From Trifolium pratense (taxonomy: Eukaryota > Streptophyta > Magnoliopsida > Fabales > Fabaceae): a DNA stretch of 64,000 nt. Position numbers and translations under genes: made by a program. The notes below the pieces were generated by a model that ran no database searches, was not told the DNA's origin, and saw nothing but the letters and a program-made list of their open reading frames with translations. Shown here in pieces: positions 1 through 12,181 of this stretch. The stretch lies in NCBI RefSeq assembly GCF_020283565.1, contig NC_060065.1, positions 36,134,409-36,198,408 on the forward strand. The letters are read 5' to 3'. The first letter of the stretch is position 1. The number at the start of each line of letters is the position of its first letter.

Positions 1-282
1 CTTAATTTTTTTCCCGATTTGTCCGATGATGTGCTCAAGCAAATTTGACTTGGCTTATTATTGTTATAGTATTTAACCTACATTTACTCTTGGATTCTGT
101 AATAGTATTTGATTCTGGAATGAGAATAGAATGCAGAATGGATGCAATAATTAGTTTTATTCATCTTATTTAATTCATTCAAGTACACGAACACGTTGTA
201 TAGACTATAAATAATGAATTTTTCTCTTTCCACCCTCGTGTTTCTTTTCTACCCCGTTTTTCCATTTTTGCCCTTGTATAAA

Positions 283-348
283 AACTTCGGAATGCGTTCT
301 CCGAAATTTTTCTAGTTCAAATTCGGAAAACACATTCCGAAGTTTTTT
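283..348. repeat. Imperfect palindrome (stem-loop)
   Basis: The left arm AAACTTCGGAATGCGTT is mirrored by the right arm ending in ACACATTCCGAAGTTT, with inner pairing around TCCGAAATTT / AAATTCGGA. This looks like a small foldback repeat; no target duplication was found. Confidence 0.5.
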
Positions 349-1037
349 CCCAAGACAAAATTTCTATTTTGATATCCTTAAACAGTGCCCCGGACACTGT
401 TTAACATTTTCCAAACTAAAATTAAGAACCAAAACAAACAACCTTAGTTTTTATTAGTTCTGTTTGGTTTTTGAACCAAACCATATAAAAATCAGTTTTT
501 TTTTATCCACTTACCTTCTTAGTTTTGAGAAACGTTTGTTGTTGTTGTTGTTGTCGTCGTGATGGTGTAGTTTTTTTCAATTTGTTTTTTTGTATTTTGA
601 TGTTAATTTTAGGTGTCCTGATTGCTTAGAGTGGATGTCTTTTATTAGTTGAGATTTTGGTGGCTATCTTGAGTTGTAAGTTTTGATTCACTCTTGTGTA
701 CTTCTTGTACTTAATAGATGTTATAAATAAATTGGCTGTTAAAAAAACAAGAAGAAGAAAGCTAGTTCTTCTTCATATAGTGGTAAACATCAAAGACAGC
801 CAACCAACAAACAAACAATCGAACAAAACCAAAAAATGGCAAATTACAACAGCTAAGCTAGCTACATCAAAGGCATTTTTATTTTATTAGTTGTAATTTT
901 ATATGAATTATTTATAAAAACTAGGACAAAATATACTATTAATTTGTTTAGTATTCAATTTAACTGGTTTAAAAGTGGTTGAATCATTTCAATCAATTGA
1001 GCCATGATCTAGAAATCACACCCGTTCGATCTCCGAT

Positions 1038-1470
1038 CCGAATTTTAAAGGGTGTGTTTGGTTTAATAAACTAACTTATAAGTTTGTTTGATAAAAATTT
1101 ACGTGTTTAGTAACAAGCTTATCTAATAGCTTATTGCATTTTTTGAAATGCTATTTCAAGTAGCGTATGAACTTATAGCTTATAGCTTTTTACATTTCAT
1201 TTTTATCCTTATTATTTTCATTTTATTATTTCTTTATTTTTTTTAAATATAATAACTACCCAACCATGTACTTTTATGTCATTTTGTACTTACAACAACT
1301 AAATTTGCCAAACACTTTTATTTCATTCTACTAACTTTTCAGCTATTAGCTATCAGCCATTAACTATAAGTTAGCTTTTCAGGCATCAACTAGCTTATAG
1401 CTAATTTTTACCAGTTAACTTTTCAGCTATCAGCTAACTTATAACTTATTTTTAGGTAGCCTTACACATA
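1038..1470. repeat. MITE-like dispersed repeat
   Basis: This AT-rich stretch begins GTGTGTTTGGTTTAATAAAC and ends with a roughly inverted version (TTATTTTTAGGTAGCC then TTACACAT). Internally it repeats AGCTTATAGCT-type and CAGCTATTAGC-type motifs. The style is that of small nonautonomous DNA elements common in plant spacers; the superfamily was not determined. Confidence 0.35.
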
Positions 1471-2060
1471 GCTACCAATGTTAGAGAGCCCCACCTAAGT
1501 AACCTCTAAAGACAAAATAACCCCTAAACTAATAACATAAAATTAATTCACGCGCAAATACTTGCAATTTTGTAACTTAATTAATTTCAAGTTTAAAAGG
1601 AATTATTTATTTATTTACTTGGTCAATTTATTTATTTATATTGTACTGTAAAAAAAAAACTCATTTTATTCACCAAAAAAGAACTTTTTTTTTTTATATA
1701 TATTAAATCTATCTATTGTCCAGACGGATTGGATTGAGTGAATTTCAAATTATTAAAACCAGAATCCATCTTATATTGAGTGTGGGTTGATTGAAATGAA
1801 AATAAAATTTACTCGATTACCCAATTTAACGCGATATTCATAGGTTGAGTTGGTTGAATCGAACGGATTGAATAGATTGCCGAAATGATGAATCCCCCTA
1901 TTTGTAGGTGCAAAATTGAAAACCTGGACTTTTTAGTTGTTTATTAAGAAATTATGAAAACGTGCTTATTAAGAATTTATCAAAACTTGTGAAACCCGTA
2001 AGTCATTAATTGTTTGTTAATACTTTTTACTTAGTTTTGACAATTTGGTTACAAACACAC

Positions 2061-2107
2061 ATATAAATACACCCTCCATATTGTGATTTTTACATACTCC
2101 TCATTTG
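2061..2107 (+). promoter_or_regulatory. Core promoter of GDSL gene 1
   Basis: A TATA-like ATATAAATAC at 2061-2070 lies about 100 bp upstream of the ATG. The block through 2107, including TACATACTCCTCATTT, is almost the same as 23660-23708 upstream of GDSL gene 4, so this core promoter was duplicated together with the gene. Confidence 0.6.
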
Positions 2108-2163
2108 CAATATTATATATATATATATATATATCATAATTACATTTTGATTAACAAAGAGAG

Positions 2164-2454
2164 ATGGCTTTTGAGACTAGAACATGGTTAGTTTTGCATG
2201 TTCTTGTCTTGTTTGTTACATGTTTCATGCAACATTGTTTTGTCAATGGCCAAACACCTCCAGTGCCTTGCCTTTTTGTATTTGGAGACTCCTTGTCCGA
2301 CAATGGAAACAGCAACAATCTTTTAACTAATGCAAAAGCTAATTACGTGCCATACGGTGTTGACTTTCCACGTGGCACAACAGGAAGATTTACCAATGGA
2401 CGAACAGCAATTGACATTATTGGTAATAATTAAAATCAAAATAAAATGATACTC

Positions 2455-2486
<32 letters not shown>

Positions 2487-5400
2487 GATCTTCTAATTCT
2501 TAGAGATTTTAATTGCATTTATAGTTGTGGTCATGCATCTTTCATTTCATAGCACTTTTCCTATAAAAAAATAAATTCAGTCATAGTTCGGTTACTCGGT
2601 TAGAGCTAACTAAAAAATTCAGAAATTATTCAAGAACGTTTGGATGATATGACACATATATCTTTTACTTTAATCAAGGTCTTGAGTTCAATCTCTGAAT
2701 TTAGGCATGCGACGTTAAATTTTTTAAAAAGAGTTTATCATCTATTTAGATCTCATAAGGTATGAAATATTAGTGTTTGCAATTGCACGTAGAAAATATA
2801 TAATCTATCTGGTTTATACCCAAAAAAATTAAAAATTAAAATTAGAGATTGCCCAACAAAAGTCATTGCATTAAGTATAATACAAAATATTGATGATTAT
2901 TTCAGGGGCGTCTCCGAGTTTTAGGAGGCTCTGTGCAAAATATAAAAGTGGCCCCTTAATAAATAAAAAATAAAAAAATTATCGATTTAAATTGCATATA
3001 ATATAAAAAAAAAATATTCTTGTAAACATATAAATTATCAATATTAAAGCTTACATTAAATTAAATGGAACAAGAAATACAAAATAATTATCTTTGAATA
3101 TAACGTCAAAAAGGAACATCATAATCTAAGATTAAATTTTATGCAAAGATTAAAATGGACTAGAACTATATTTACGAGTATAGATAACTAATATATTGAT
3201 ACTCATGATATTTATGAATATTAACAATATATAACTATTATTTTAGGGCCTAAAAATTAATCTATTAATATACATCTGATATTTTATAGGTATAAATAAT
3301 ATATAAGTAATATTATAGGACCTCAAAATTTTGAGTTGAGGCCCTCAAAATTTTGAGGCCCTATGCCGTCGCACACCTCGCAAATGCATGCGAGCCTCCT
3401 CTGGATTATTTATAGGTTATAAAATATTACTTACCTTTAAATATATCAAAATATAAAAGTTGTAGAGATTCCTCTATGAAAAAAAATTGTAGATTTTTTA
3501 CATCACAAGATCATATGAAAAAAATAACCGATTATTTTCTTTGCTTCATTTACTAGCCATCCGCCTGAAATGAGTTTAATAATAGTAGTTACTCAAATCT
3601 AATTCTAAGAGAGGATAACCCTCACCTTACAAATTGGTATTATATGGTTGAGTTAAACTCAAATCTAATTCTAAGAAAAATCATCTTCATGGTTAGCGTG
3701 AAAATTTAGAAGAAAAAAAATTGTTAAAATTTGAGAAGGATGTTTTTGAGATATATAATACTAAATATTATAGGGGTATTTTGGAGTATTTCCAAACATA
3801 AAATCATGGACTATTAATACTAAATTAATATTTTGGGGCATTTTGTTGTCAATTTTTCAAATGACATATTGGGATTTCATATGACAATTTACAAGTTTGG
3901 AGTTCGGACTCCATAATAATACCAACAAATTAAATTTGAAAAATTATAGTTCTCACTTGTATTTTGTTAGTTTGTTTTATGGTGACTCCTTCTCTATTTA
4001 ATTTTAGTTTCTCACAATTAGGCGTGGCAATAAAACTCATACCTGTGGGTACCCACCCAAACCATACCCATTTTGACGGGGAAAAACCCGAGTTGACTGG
4101 GTTCGGGTTCGGGTTTGGGTTTTTCCCGATTTCAAAATATGGGTTTGGGGCGGGTAATGGGTACATTGATATCCACCCCGAACCCGCCCCGCTTATACTA
4201 AAAATTAGATTTCAGCTCTTTTAAATTAGAAACGCTTAAATAATCTCTTAAATTACGTTCATATATTTATTTTTTATTTTAATTTGAATATTAAACAAAC
4301 CATTTTCTCTATTTTTTTTCCTTTATTTAAAAAAATATTGTTGAGAGAAAACAATTTTGGACATTTAACTTTTTTTTAATAAAAAAATACTAAAATATAA
4401 TCTAAATTCATGTGGAAAGAGGCGTAATGGGGATACCCGAAACCCGATGGGGATACCCGATCCCCGTTGGGTAAGGATTTAGGGTTATCATTTTTATCCC
4501 CGCTCGAATTTGAGATGAGTTTGGGGAAACCCGAATTTTATGGGTTTGAGTTTGGGGAGGGCAAAACCCGTCCCCACCCCGCCCCATTGCCATGCCTACT
4601 CACAATTGAGGTTGCATTAATACTATGAGTAGACCTATCTCGCACTCACACCCTATAAATACTACAAGCACAATTAAAAACACACATAGTATCTTATCAA
4701 AAAAAAAAAAAAAAAACACACACACATAGTATAACATCGATGTCAATTTGTTATGTATTAACAAAAGTTATTTGTTTTAAATAATTTAGATATTAATTTT
4801 ATATATTTTAAAAAATGCAGAATTTAAATATTTTTTGTTGTATTTCTTATCTTTAATTTTTTTGTTGAAATCACACAAGCTGGCGGTTTACTGTTGTAGG
4901 TGAACTTCTTGGAATCTCGGATTTCATCCCACCCTTTGCAAACATAGTTGGCTCGGACATACTTAAAGGTGCTAACTATGCATCTGGTGCAGCTGGAATT
5001 CGTGCCGAGACCGGCAAACATATGGTATAGTATAGTGTGTGCTCATATATGCCTCATATATATCTAATTAGAATGATTTTTTTAAGTGAGATTGACTGGA
5101 CTCATTATCAACTATTAGATCTAAATGAATGACTAAAATTAAAAGGTGACTTAAATAAATCATATGTTCCCCCTCTTTTCTCTCCAATTCTATTTATTTT
5201 TTATGAATATATTAATCAAGAAGTTGCTTCTCACTATCAATTTCTTACAAAACCTTCTTCCTCAAGCACTTCTAAATTAGTGTTATGTATATATGCAGGG
5301 TGCTAATATTGAAATGGGATTGCAAGTAGCAAATCATAGAGTCATAGTTTCCCAAATTGTTGCCAGACTTGGTGGTCTGCCACAAGCCCAACAATATTTG

Positions 5401-6672
5401 AAACAATGCTTGTATTATGTGAATATAGGCAGCAACGATTACATAAACAATTATTACTTACCCCGACACCCAACATATACAACAAGTCGCAATTATAACC
5501 CTGAAGAGTATGCTCAAGTTCTTATTAACCAAGCATCTGGTTATTTACAGGTATATATCTTTTTATTTTTTGTGTTATTTATAGGTATTGAATTAAAAAC
5601 ATCCACATTAAATAAATATTAACATGTTACTTTGCCAACAATGAATTGGTGGTTTTGGCTTGTTCAAAAAAAACAATGAATTGGTGGTGTAAGGGTCCCT
5701 TAAGTATGTCGTTAGGAGTTCGATTCCTGGTTCATGCGTATCGAAGTTTCTCCTTACGCATGAGTCAGAAATCGAATCACCGACCACATACTTAAAAGGA
5801 CCAAAATTGTTATGACTTGGACCAATTCATTATTTGTAGTTCAATATATTTTTATCTCTTGCTTGTGTGAAAATGTAAGGAAATTAATAAATAAACAACA
5901 TGGGTTAACATTATTTTTTTTAATAAACAATTATCATATCATTGCTTGCTGTTAAAAGAAATAATATTATTTAATTATTAAAAAAATTATTTATTTTAAT
6001 TTTTTGGCAACGACGATTTAATTTGGTATTTTTATTGGACAGGATTTGCGTGAAAGTGGGGCAAGAAAATTCGTGTTAGTTGGAATTGGCCAAATAGGTT
6101 GCACTCCATTTTCCATTGCTAAAGCTAATCAAGGGACACAAGGATGTGTTGAAAAATATAATGCTGATGCATTAATATTTAGTCTCAAGCTTAGATCTCT
6201 AGTGGATCAACTCAATGGCATAAATCTTGATTCCAAATATATCTTTGTAAACAGTACTGCTGGCTCCATAGACAGTTCACTTGGTAAATATTTCAATTCA
6301 TTTCATTGAATAACTGAAGCATCTGATTCATAATATGTAATATATACATTAGTTATTCAATGAATCTGAAAAATAAAATGAGACCAGTATGATTTAAGTT
6401 TCTATAAATCAATTAATGTCACTATGCTATTTTATATTTCAGGGTTTACAGTTTTAGATAAGGCTTGTTGTCTACCGAGGTCATCTGATGGAATGTGTGT
6501 TCCTAATTCAAGGCCATGCTTAAATAGAAATGAGTATGCTTTTTATGATGCAATTCATCCTACATCAGCTGTTAACAATCTCACTGCATTGACTTCATAC
6601 GATAGTACTTTAGCTCCAGAGACTACCTCTCCAATGGATATCAAACGACTTGCTATGCTGAGTATCTCATAA
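2164..6672 (+). CDS. GDSL esterase/lipase, gene 1 of tandem array
   Basis: Secreted SGNH-type ester hydrolase of the plant GDSL family (resembles the Arabidopsis At1g29670 type from memory). Exons: 2164-2422, 4900-5024, 5299-5550, 6043-6283, 6443-6672; total 1107 nt, 368 residues, all joints GT-AG and in phase. Residues 1-29 form a hydrophobic signal peptide. Block I is FGDSLSDNGN with nucleophile Ser43; block II is NYASGAAGI; block III is GSNDYINNY (oxyanion Asn); block V is YDAIHPT with Asp328 and His331 completing the triad. Length is usual for the family. The ATG is the first in frame after a TATA box and precedes the signal peptide. Intron 1 (2423-4899) is swollen by two hAT-type insertions. 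The natural substrate (cutin, wax or other ester) cannot be read from the sequence. Closest paralog in the window is gene 4. Confidence 0.92.
2455..2485. repeat. (CTAT)n microsatellite
   Basis: About eight CTAT units lie just inside intron 1 of GDSL gene 1. Confidence 0.85.
2903..3403. mobile_element. Nonautonomous hAT-type element
   Basis: The element runs from CAGGGGCGTCTC to GCCTCCTCTG, giving imperfect terminal inverted repeats of CAG-type. It is flanked by a perfect 8-bp target duplication GATTATTT (2895-2902 and 3404-3411), the signature length for hAT elements. The interior is AT-rich and noncoding, with a duplicated motif TCAAAATTTTGAG near the right end. It sits in intron 1 of GDSL gene 1. 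Confidence 0.75.
4019..4598. mobile_element. Nonautonomous hAT-type element, GGGT-rich
   Basis: Terminal inverted repeats are TAGGCRTGGCAAT (left TAGGCGTGGCAAT, right end ATTGCCATGCCTA). They are flanked by a perfect 8-bp target duplication CTCACAAT (4011-4018 and 4599-4606). The interior has inward-facing GGGTTCGGGTTCGGGT-type runs at the left and GGGGATACCCGA-type runs at the right. Open frames across it are by-products of this repeat composition. It lies in intron 1 of GDSL gene 1. Confidence 0.8.
5680..5829. repeat. Foldback repeat in GDSL1 intron 3
   Basis: GAATTGGT and GGTCCCTTAAGTATG on the left are mirrored by CATACTTAAAAGGACC and ACCAATTC on the right, around a GCGTATCG...TTACGCATG centre. 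A tRNA B-box-like GAGTTCGATTCCTGG occurs in the left arm. It is most likely a foldback element; a SINE origin is a weaker alternative. Confidence 0.4.
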
Positions 6673-6937
6673 TAAATTAGTTCAAGTCACAATTATGTCC
6701 TTTAAATAAGCTCAACATGGTTGCATGAAAGAAAAATATGTTATACTTACATGTATAAGCAAAAAAACAAAAATGTATTAGCAATAAGCAATCATATATT
6801 GAGTAGAATAAAATAGGATTGCTGCTGTAATCGTTGATTATATTATACTATGTTATAAACTTGAATAGATTTGAGTCTCTCTTTATAATTTTAAAAAATT
6901 GAATGTGCCTCTTGAACTCATAAATAGAATTTTAAAG

Positions 6938-7280
6938 GTTTAATCGTACTTTTGGTCCCTTATTATTATTATTTTAGGTTTTAAGTTGGTCCCTTATCTT
7001 TTAAAAGTTTCAAGTTGATTCCTTATCCTTTCTGCAGGTTTCAATTTGGTCCATTCCGTCAAATTTTTCACTACTACCGTTAAATTTGGACACGTGGCAA
7101 ACATAAACCACCATTGAAAAGATGACACGTGTCCAAATTTAACGGTAGTAGTGAAAAATTTGACGGAAGGGACCAACTTGAAATCTGCAGAAAAGATAAA
7201 GGACCAATTTGAAACATTTAAAAGATAAGAGACCAACTTAAAACCTAAAATAAATATAAGGACAAAAAGTGCGATTAAAC
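6938..7280. mobile_element. Long-TIR foldback element (Mutator-like)
   Basis: The two arms of about 160 bp are almost perfect inverted copies meeting near 7112. Termini are GTTTAATCG and CGATTAAAC. AATTTTAAA occurs just outside both ends with a one-base offset, compatible with the 9-bp duplication made by Mutator-like elements. It lies in the spacer 3' of GDSL gene 1, so a transcript through it could fold into a long hairpin. A single-arm relic of the same family is seen at about 9600-9690. Confidence 0.65.
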
Positions 7281-7360
7281 AAATTTTAAAATAACCCACT
7301 ATATATATACCCAACATTACTTTAGTTTTTAAATTGGGGAGGGAGTATTTATTTTATTTA

Positions 7361-7680
7361 TGTTATGAAGTGTTGTGAGATGGTCTGAATATGTATTTAT
7401 AAGTGAGGACAATCCTCATTTTACAAGTCGGTTTTGTAAGGATAAGTTAGACTAAAAAAATTCAATATTACGATGGTATCAGAGTCTCCTCCACGATCCA
7501 CTGGACCACCTGCTATCATTTTTCTGCTATCGGGCCACTCACCATTTATATATGCGCACAAAGCCCAACAGTGCTAAGTGCGAGGATGAGTGTTAAAAAG
7601 TTTCACATCAATTGCGAGATGACCTGAATATATTTTTATAAGTGAAGACAATCCTCGCCTTACTAGTTGGTTTTTTCCAA
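7361..7680 (+). mobile_element. TRIM-like retrotransposon
   Basis: Two short direct repeats (7361-7473 and 7591 to about 7680), both starting TGTTA and sharing TTATAAGTGARGACAATCCTC, flank a ~117-bp interior. The interior starts with TGGTATCAGAGTC, an initiator-tRNA-Met primer binding site. No coding capacity is present. This is the layout of a terminal-repeat retrotransposon in miniature; the right repeat is truncated. A related copy lies at 45060-45305. Confidence 0.6.
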
Positions 7681-9986
7681 CATCATCTATGAATTGAATG
7701 AGTAGGTGGAAGTGTGAGAGGCACATATTTTTCTTAGGAGGAAGAACATGGATCAAAACAACAAAGTGAAAAATGAAATTTAAGTCGGTAGATATTTTAA
7801 GTGTGAGTTGAGTCTCATATTAGATGAAAAAATAGATGTTAAATATTTTATAATGTTGGGCCATGAGGGGACAGCTAGGAGGATAATCTACATTGAGCTT
7901 AAGAGCAACTATACAAGTGAATTGGACACCAAACTTTTACTTAAAACATCAAAACATTAGGTTTATGGGTCATTCCACATATAAAGTGTTTAACTTCCAA
8001 TTTATTTAATCAATGTGGGATTTAACTCATCTCACACTTGTCACAACTTATAAGTGATATGACTCATCAACCTAATGACTTAAAGTTTTAGGTTAAGATT
8101 TAATGTCAAACTCATTTATATGATTGTTCAAGACTCAATGTGATGATCCTTGAATCTCTCATAATCCAACAAAATCTATACCCAACCTAATATTTTCTTC
8201 AAGCCATCTTTTTCTTCCTAATAAATTAACCATCATTTCTTCCCAAAAAATAAAAAATATTCTTGAATGAGAAAAAAGAGAAAACTCGACCAAAAAGACC
8301 GAGAGGATCTAAATCCAATGCCTAAAATTTTACTTTTTATTTTAAAGTGAATAAATTAAATAATAAATTTGAAATCTAATCCCTATATTTTTTAAAATTT
8401 AAACAATATCTCTATCAACTAAAGCTACACTCACATAAATTTTACGAACTCTATTTTAAATGATAGTTTAATTATTGCTCATAATACAAATGCAATCAGT
8501 ACTTGTCACGGGTCGTTATACTGGTGCATAAAATCTAAAATCTTTTATAGACTTTGCTTTATTTCATTTTCATCCAACGCAACAAAACAACGAAGTACTA
8601 ACATAATGACATTTATCTTAATGAATTTTATTTTGCTAAAATAATGACATTTAACTTCTGCCACCCCAAACTGCAACAGTCCTTCTATTTTTCTTTCATG
8701 GCACCTTAGGAACCATTCATATTTTTTTTTTGTACAACTGGGGGAACCATTCATTTCACACTATAAAACATAAAACTGGGGACAAGATAGCGATTTGTAA
8801 TCTTCACATGTTGATAATGTGTAAAACTCAACCCATCTTTTTTTGTCCTTATTGATATGAGATATAGGGTAGGGTACTGGACAATAGATCGGGTAAGACG
8901 GATTTCGGCCAAAAACACCATTCAGCCCAACTCGCAGTTGTAATAATGAAGTTCAATCCGACGATTTTTAAGGTTCGGTTTTTATGGGTTCGGTTTGCAT
9001 AAATTGAATGTTTGACGGGTTGACTGTTAAATCGATTTTGACCCAAACAAATTTTATTTACATAAGCCGAACAAAAAAAAGTTTAGATTTATATCACCAA
9101 GATTCAAGAATTGAAATATAAGAAAAATGAAAGAAAAGAAGATGATAGTGATGATAATGAAGAACATAAAAGAGGAGAGAGGAAGAAGAAACATTGAGTT
9201 AGTGTTGCTACTGGTGGTTTCCTGTTTTCACTTTTTAAGGAAAAAACTGTAACAAGTTTTGAGATTATGTGTCTCGAGATATACTCAGTTACTTCATCAT
9301 GTTTTATATATTATGAAACAAAAGCTTACAGTTTATGTAACTCCGGTGAGTTCGGTTACAACTGCATTGATTTTAGAAAACCGAGACCTTCCATTTTAAC
9401 TCGTGTAAAACTGAAAATGTGTGACTGACAACCGGCAACAACCTGCCCGCTTGACTATTTTTCTATTCAGATTGCTCGGTTTGGGTCGGTTTTGTTAAAT
9501 TTTAAGTTAATTTATTCTAAAACTTTCACATAGTACTCTCGTAAGTTGTTTGTGTACGCAAATCTATTAGCTACATAGATTATTCAAACAAAAAATTGAC
9601 TAAAATGACAAACTTGAAACTTTTAAAACGCAAATGACCAAATTAAAATCTAAAATAAAAATAAGGGACCAGATATGCAATTAAGTCTATAAATTATTAA
9701 TTATATATTCATAAGTATAGGTAGTTATTAGTAGTTTTATTTAGTTAGGAATGATTTAAGATGCAAACTAACTTACCTCTTATTTATTAGTTGTTTTTAG
9801 AAAAATGCTTAATGGCACGACAAAATTGTCATCACAAACGCACGACACTAAATTGCCAACTCATAATAATGCACATATGATTCATTCGCGATCTTAATTT
9901 TAATTTCATTCAAAATACTAAATATTGTTTGCCCGGCTGCATAAACACCTTCTCATGATGTAAGTTATGATCTCTTTTATCTTTAA

Positions 9987-10157
9987 GGTCATGCTAACTA
10001 ATGTTATGGAGATACTAGTTAAGAGATAAAAAGTAATTTTTTTGTATTTGAAAATAATTTTTTTTTATAAGTTAATTTAAAAACTACACAAATTCTAAAA
10101 TATTTATATTATTTTTGGTTTCCTTAACGGTGTCTCAAGAGCACCAGTTAATATTTT
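9987..10157. repeat. MITE family D copy
   Basis: It starts GGTCATGCTAACTAATG and ends with an inverted match containing TTTCCTTAACGGTGTCTC...GCACCAGTTAATA; the AT-rich core is about 100 bp. The same architecture recurs at 10804, 28044 and 53636. Confidence 0.5.
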
Positions 10158-10803
10158 TCTTGTTTTTATTTTAATACAAAATTATATGGAAAAACATTAT
10201 CGAAAGAAAGAGTTGGTATGAATTATCCATTTCTTCACCGAAAAGTAAAACCGTAAATCGAAACAATTCAAATCGAAAACTGTAAAAAACCGCATTTAGT
10301 TTGAACCGCACAGATTATTTTTCTTTTAAACCGCGTGTTTGATTTGCAGTTTTTATTTCAGAAAATCAAATCAAACCGCAATATTTAACTTAACTTTGTC
10401 AACTAGTAGCAATCAACTTATTACCTAGTCTAACATAGCAAGCCGAATCGTACGTATGCATTTTTGTCCCGCAGTTTGGATAACTTTTATGTTCAAAACC
10501 AAATCAATCTGCAACGCAACAACTAGCGCACATACATTATTATCAACATGGATACATTTATGGTCGTGCAATTTCAACGAATTGGCGGTCGTGCCATATA
10601 GCGTGGCTGTTGTTTTTATGTATATATCCTCTTTTTATCATCATAATTGAAAGTTAATAGTAGTTAACTCAAACTACTTGATTATTAGTATGACATTTAA
10701 TAACAGCTAGTTAATTATTACTCGCTTTGTTATTAGTTATAAGAAAAAAATTCAATTCTTCATTTATTGAATAACTGACGTAACAGATATTATATAAAGG
10801 GTT

Positions 10804-10974
10804 TTATTAACATGTGCCATTAGGGCACATGTTAAGATATACCAAAATAAAAATTCAACATTTAATGATATAAGAAATTTAATGTTCAAAAGTCAAAATG
10901 CACAAATTAACATTTAGTAATTTCTATTTTTGTTTCCTTAACATGTGCCTTAAGGACACAAGTTAACATTCTCC
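10804..10974. repeat. MITE family D copy
   Basis: Each end is itself a small palindrome: TTAACATGTGCC...GGGCACATGTTAA on the left and TTAACATGTGCC...GGACACAAGTTAA on the right. The core is AT-rich, the same architecture as the copy at 9987. Confidence 0.5.
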
Positions 10975-11129
10975 TTATATAAATAAGTTATTGAAGAAAA
11001 AGAAAAAGGTAAATTTTTACTTATATAATAGAGAACAAATGGAGTATTAAAATTAATTTAAAATTTAGTTAAATATAAATAATTTGGCGAGGTGAAAGAT
11101 TTTATTAAGTCTTTCACCATGCACAAGTC

Positions 11130-11345
11130 ATTAATATTACTATAAAGAATACAAATTTTACAAAATCTACAGTTTAATTGAAAGTTAATTTATATCGTAT
11201 AGATCATCCATTTTTTTAAAGAAATAGAAAATCATTTGATATATTATTGAAACTTATCAAGTAACCGTTAGTCTTGACGTGTCTCAATAAAATATCAAAT
11301 GATTTTCAATATTCGTTATAATAATATTTGCAATTTGGTGAGGTC
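11130..11345. repeat. Foldback family E copy (degenerate)
   Basis: The left arm has ATTGAAAGTTAATTTATATC and AAATCATTTGATAT; the right arm has ATATCAAATGATTTTCAAT in inverted order. It belongs to the same family as 42350-42625 and 47770-48035. Confidence 0.45.
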
Positions 11346-11734
11346 TTCCATGTTAGCCAAAGCCAACTAATTCATGTTATATTTTTTTTAACAAAATGCA
11401 AATAATTTATTTTAGAATACCGAAAACCGAAATTGATAAGTTGAACACTATAATTGTGGTTCGAACTCCGGTCCATCCACTTTATTCATGTGAACAATAA
11501 ATTCAATTTAAAAATTATGTATAGCTCAAAAAAATATAAATTCTAGCTTTAGGTTAACATCAATTATTTAGAGAAAACAATCTGTACTAGAGAGCATCCC
11601 ATCCAAAGACATCAAAATTAATTTTATGCTTTATAATAGATTGTAGTTGCTGCTGTCCAAAAAAAAAATAGATTGTAGTTGCTTCTACTGTGAAACCAAT
11701 TGTGTAACTTGCTAAAAAACAGTCCCATCATTTA

Positions 11735-12090
11735 AATGTAGTTTTAGCTCTTCAAGTCTCAATTGTATGATTTTGTGTTCTAAGTCTTAATTGTTCGATA
11801 TTAACCCTCTAAAATTAACAATTGTTCGATTTGGCCCATTGTGTTTCAATTGCTCGATTTTTTGACCGAAAAAAGTTGTTTCGATGATATTTAGATGTTA
11901 AAAGAAATAAAATTAGGGGGTTACAAATGCAAAAAGAGATAAAATTTTGGAACCAAAATCGATCAATTAAAATTTAAGGGGTTAAAATCGAACAATTGTA
12001 AAATTTAAGGGATTCAAATTGAGCAATTTAAACTTAAAGGGGCAAAAACCAAACAATTTGAAACTTTAGGGTCAAAACAGTATTTAATCC
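11735..12090. repeat. Foldback element abutting GDSL2 promoter
   Basis: The left arm contains TTAATTGTTCGATATTAACC and CAATTGTTCGATTTGGCCC. The right arm contains their inverse, GGTTAAAATCGAACAATTG and GGGGCAAAAACCAAACAATT. It ends about 15 bp before the TATA-like region of GDSL gene 2, so it may define or disturb that promoter's upstream border. Confidence 0.5.
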
Positions 12091-12181
12091 TAGTAATTAT
12101 CTCTATATATATTGCTTTTACTTGGTTCCTTAGTTATTGAATTCCTGGATTCACTATCATCATTAGATTTTCTTCTTAGAG

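Larger units (their letters stand above)
1..2160. other. Intergenic spacer, no gene seen
   Basis: No credible coding exon is visible; short open frames such as the one at 696-890 are low-complexity and lack homology that I recognise. It holds a stem-loop (283-348), one end of a dispersed MITE family (379-415), a MITE-like stretch (1038-1470), AT-rich low-complexity DNA, and the proximal promoter of the first GDSL gene at its right edge. Confidence 0.6.
7681..12100. other. Spacer upstream of GDSL gene 2
   Basis: No gene was seen. Positions 8630-8860 match 15025-15205 upstream of GDSL gene 3 (shared motifs include ATAATGACATTTAACT-like, TGGGGACA, CATGTTGATAA and TTTTGTCCTTAT), so this is the ancestral upstream region of the gene 2/3 duplication. 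The remainder, about 8870-12090, is mostly repeat-derived: degenerate GGGTTCGGT-type hAT relics (8860-9060 and 10240-10440) and four MITE-like elements listed separately. Confidence 0.55.

Noticed and set aside
3930..4224. Overlapping frames on both strands rich in Gly-Phe or Pro-Asn
   Set aside because: They lie across the GGGTTCGGGT-rich arm of the hAT-type element; repeat composition keeps both strands open.
5690..5735. Possible tRNA gene (GTTCGATTCC B-box)
   Set aside because: No cloverleaf or anticodon arm could be drawn; part of a foldback repeat.
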